This document shows positions 14,124-15,485 of a DNA stretch of 15,485 nucleotides, piece after piece. A program made the translations under genes and the position numbers. The stretch comes from Dehalococcoidia bacterium (GTDB taxonomy: Bacteria > Chloroflexota > Dehalococcoidia > UBA3495). The stretch's first letter is position 1. Every line of letters starts with the position of its first letter. The notes below the pieces were generated by a model. The model saw only the letters and a list, made by a program, of their open reading frames with translations. It did no database searches and was not told where the DNA came from. The DNA lies in assembly GCA_002730485.1 (NCBI GenBank), contig PCAH01000079.1:1-15485 (forward strand), given 5' to 3'.

Positions 14124-14132
14124 ATTATATCA
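14124..14132 (-). promoter_or_regulatory. Extended -10 promoter for nhaA
   Basis: Read on the minus strand this is TGATATAAT, a perfect extended -10 (TGnTATAAT). It would start transcription near 14117 and give an nhaA leader of roughly 100 nt. There is no good -35 hexamer, as is common with the extended form. Confidence 0.6.
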
Positions 14133-14243
14133 CCGAGTTGTCACGATAATTATGATTATTCTGGCGTTGGATCAAGTTTTGATCGGGCCGCTTGAGCCAC
14201 TCCCTCCAGGCTCGGCAAACCCCTGTTTCAGGCGTGACTCAAG

Positions 14244-14272
14244 TTGACATCCCATAGGGCCTTTGTTACTAT
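14244..14272 (+). promoter_or_regulatory. Sigma-70-type promoter for thrC
   Basis: TTGACA (14244-14249) and TACTAT (14267-14272) are separated by exactly 17 nt. The -35 box is perfect and the -10 box matches 4 of 6 positions. Start of transcription near 14279 would give a leader of about 75 nt before the GTG, ending in AGGAGG (14337-14342). A small GGCCA/TGGCC hairpin (14323-14336) abuts that ribosome site and could modulate access. Confidence 0.7.
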
Positions 14273-14353
14273 CACGGGCAGCCCTTCAACATTGATTTAG
14301 GGCTTATTTGGGCTTGTGCGCCGGCCATTTTTGGCCAGGAGGAACCGACCGCG

Positions 14354-15485
14354 GTGGCTTTCATAAATGGACTCAAATGTCGCGAATGCGGCAGAGAATA
14401 CGCGGCAGAACCGCTAAACGTATGCGAATTCTGCTTTGGCCCTTTGGAAGTGGTCTACGACTACGCAACCATTTCTGAAGTGGTCAGCCAAGACAGTATC
14501 GCCAAGGGTCCTCTCAGCATCTGGCGCTACAAAGACCTGCTCCCAGCCGATGGTGATGATCCGGTCGATATCATGGCCGGCTACACACCGCTCATCAAGG
14601 CCAAGGGACTGGGCAAACAACTGGGCCTGAACAACCTGTATATCAAGAACGACAGCGTAAACCCGTCGTTCTCCTTCAAGGACCGCGTGGTCTCCGTTGC
14701 GGCGACCAAGGCTCTTGAGTTCGGCTACGACACCATAGCCTGTGCCTCAACCGGGAACTTGGCGTGCAGCGTAGCCGCCCACTCCGCCCGCGCGGGTGTC
14801 CGCGCCGTGGTCTTCATCCCCTCCAACCTGGAGCGGGGCAAGATCGTTGGCGCTGCCATCTACAACCCCATCCTGGTTTCCGTGGACGGCACCTACGACC
14901 AGGTGAACCGACTCTGCAGCGAGTTGGCCGATGACTACCCCTGGGCCTTTGTGAACATCAACATGCGCCCCTACTACGCAGAGGGCAGCAAGACCCTGGG
15001 CTACGAGGTAGCAGAACAGCTGGGCTGGAGACTCCCCGATCACGTGGTGGTGCCTTCCGCGTCCGGCGCCATGTTCACCAAGATCTGGAAAGGCTTCAAC
15101 GAAATGGCCTGCCTAGGCTTGCTGGACGGCGTGGAGTCTAGCTCCTTTGGCGTGGATCAAAACACCTTTCACCATCCAGCGGTAACCACCAAGATGCACA
15201 TGCAGCAGGCAGAGGGATGCTCACCCATCGCCACCGCCTGGAACAATAAACAATCCCAGGTCATACCGGTACAACCGGACAGCCTGGCCAAGTCTTTGGC
15301 CATCGGCAACCCGGCAGACGGCATCTACGCCATCAAAGTGATCGAGAAATCCGAAGGCTCTGCCTATGCGGTGCCCGAATCTGAGATAGTGAACGGCATC
15401 AAGTTGCTGGCCGAGACCGAAGGTATCTTCACGGAGACAGCAGGCGGTGTCACGGTCTCAGGATTGAAAAAACTGGCCGAATCAG
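14354..15485 (+). CDS. thrC: Threonine synthase, 5' part (runs off the window)
   Basis: This PLP enzyme converts O-phospho-L-homoserine to L-threonine in the cytoplasm. It opens with a zinc-ribbon-like lead (CREC, C9/C12, and CEFC, C24/C27) that occurs in some bacterial and archaeal threonine synthases. The fold-type-II PLP core follows. NPSFSFKDR carries the Schiff-base K109, and STGNLACSVAAHSA (132-145) is the phosphate loop. Further downstream are INMRPYYAEGSKTLGYEV and VPSASGAMFTKIWKGF, typical of ThrC. About 377 codons are present, with the last 50 or more probably missing. The start is GTG: it gives VAFINGLKCREC directly before the ribbon, and no ATG is available. AGGAGG sits 11 nt upstream, slightly far. 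It is transcribed from its own promoter, divergently from nhaA. No feedback leader or T-box is evident. Confidence 0.95.
   Translation, partial: MAFINGLKCRECGREYAAEPLNVCEFCFGPLEVVYDYATISEVVSQDSIAKGPLSIWRYKDLLPADGDDPVDIMAGYTPLIKAKGLGKQLGLNNLYIKNDSVNPSFSFKDRVVSVAATKALEFGYDTIACASTGNLACSVAAHSARAGVRAVVFIPSNLERGKIVGAAIYNPILVSVDGTYDQVNRLCSELADDYPWAFVNINMRPYYAEGSKTLGYEVAEQLGWRLPDHVVVPSASGAMFTKIWKGFNEMACLGLLDGVESSSFGVDQNTFHHPAVTTKMHMQQAEGCSPIATAWNNKQSQVIPVQPDSLAKSLAIGNPADGIYAIKVIEKSEGSAYAVPESEIVNGIKLLAETEGIFTETAGGVTVSGLKKLAES

Noticed and set aside
14334..14358. T-box antiterminator-like sequence before thrC (AGGAGGAACCGACCGCGG)
   Set aside because: It differs from AGGGTGGNACCGCG by an insertion and substitutions, the predicted leader is only about 75 nt, and no stem I or terminator is visible; the AGGAGG is better read as the ribosome site.

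Overview
The window looks like a piece of a free-living bacterial chromosome. It has no phage, plasmid, insertion-sequence, CRISPR or RNA-gene signal. The coding DNA is moderately GC-rich and the gaps are visibly more AT-rich. My best guess for the host is marine Chloroflexota of the SAR202 / Dehalococcoidia type. This is inference from gene content and protein style: a DinB-fold protein, a lone molybdenum-hydroxylase large subunit, a D-aminoacylase-like amidohydrolase, an alkyl-DHAP-synthase-like FAD oxidase, NIPSNAP and ABM barrels, and a zinc-ribbon threonine synthase. No ribosomal marker is present to prove it.

Layout. Left block (minus strand, about 208-3343): typA (TTG start), then a two-domain NIPSNAP protein, then an unrecognised 97-residue protein. 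It ends at a striking 32-bp perfect inverted repeat that reads as a two-way terminator. A roughly 585-base gap follows (3344-3928). It holds what looks like a decayed short secreted-protein gene on the minus strand and an extended -10 promoter pointing right.

Central plus-strand block (3929-8394): a DinB-superfamily protein, a xanthine-dehydrogenase-family molybdopterin subunit with no visible FeS or FAD partner, and a D-aminoacylase/dihydroorotase-like amidohydrolase starting 3 nt after the molybdoenzyme stop. A REP-like hairpin followed by a T run closes the block. This arrangement suggests catabolism: the amidohydrolase would open an N-acyl or cyclic amide and the molybdoenzyme would hydroxylate or oxidise a heterocycle or aldehyde. 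The substrate cannot be read from the sequence.

Right minus-strand block (8406 to about 14010): nhaA, a short ABM-type protein, an FAD-linked oxidase, an MFS transporter and a stand-alone PD-(D/E)XK nuclease. The last three are closely spaced (72 and 24 nt) and may be co-transcribed. nhaA lacks a conventional start codon for its first membrane helix and has an unusual leader with two adjacent palindromes below an extended -10 promoter.

Right end (plus strand): a good TTGACA-17-TACTAT promoter drives a GTG-started threonine synthase that runs off the window.

I did not find a defence system or an obviously new multi-gene machine. The items most worth a second look are the orphan molybdoenzyme/amidohydrolase pair with a Cys-to-Asp change at a metal-site position, the four-cysteine Cas4-like nuclease next to a transporter and oxidase, the divergent NhaA (start codon, leader, and Glu where the pH-sensor His is expected), and the broken signal-peptide ORF.
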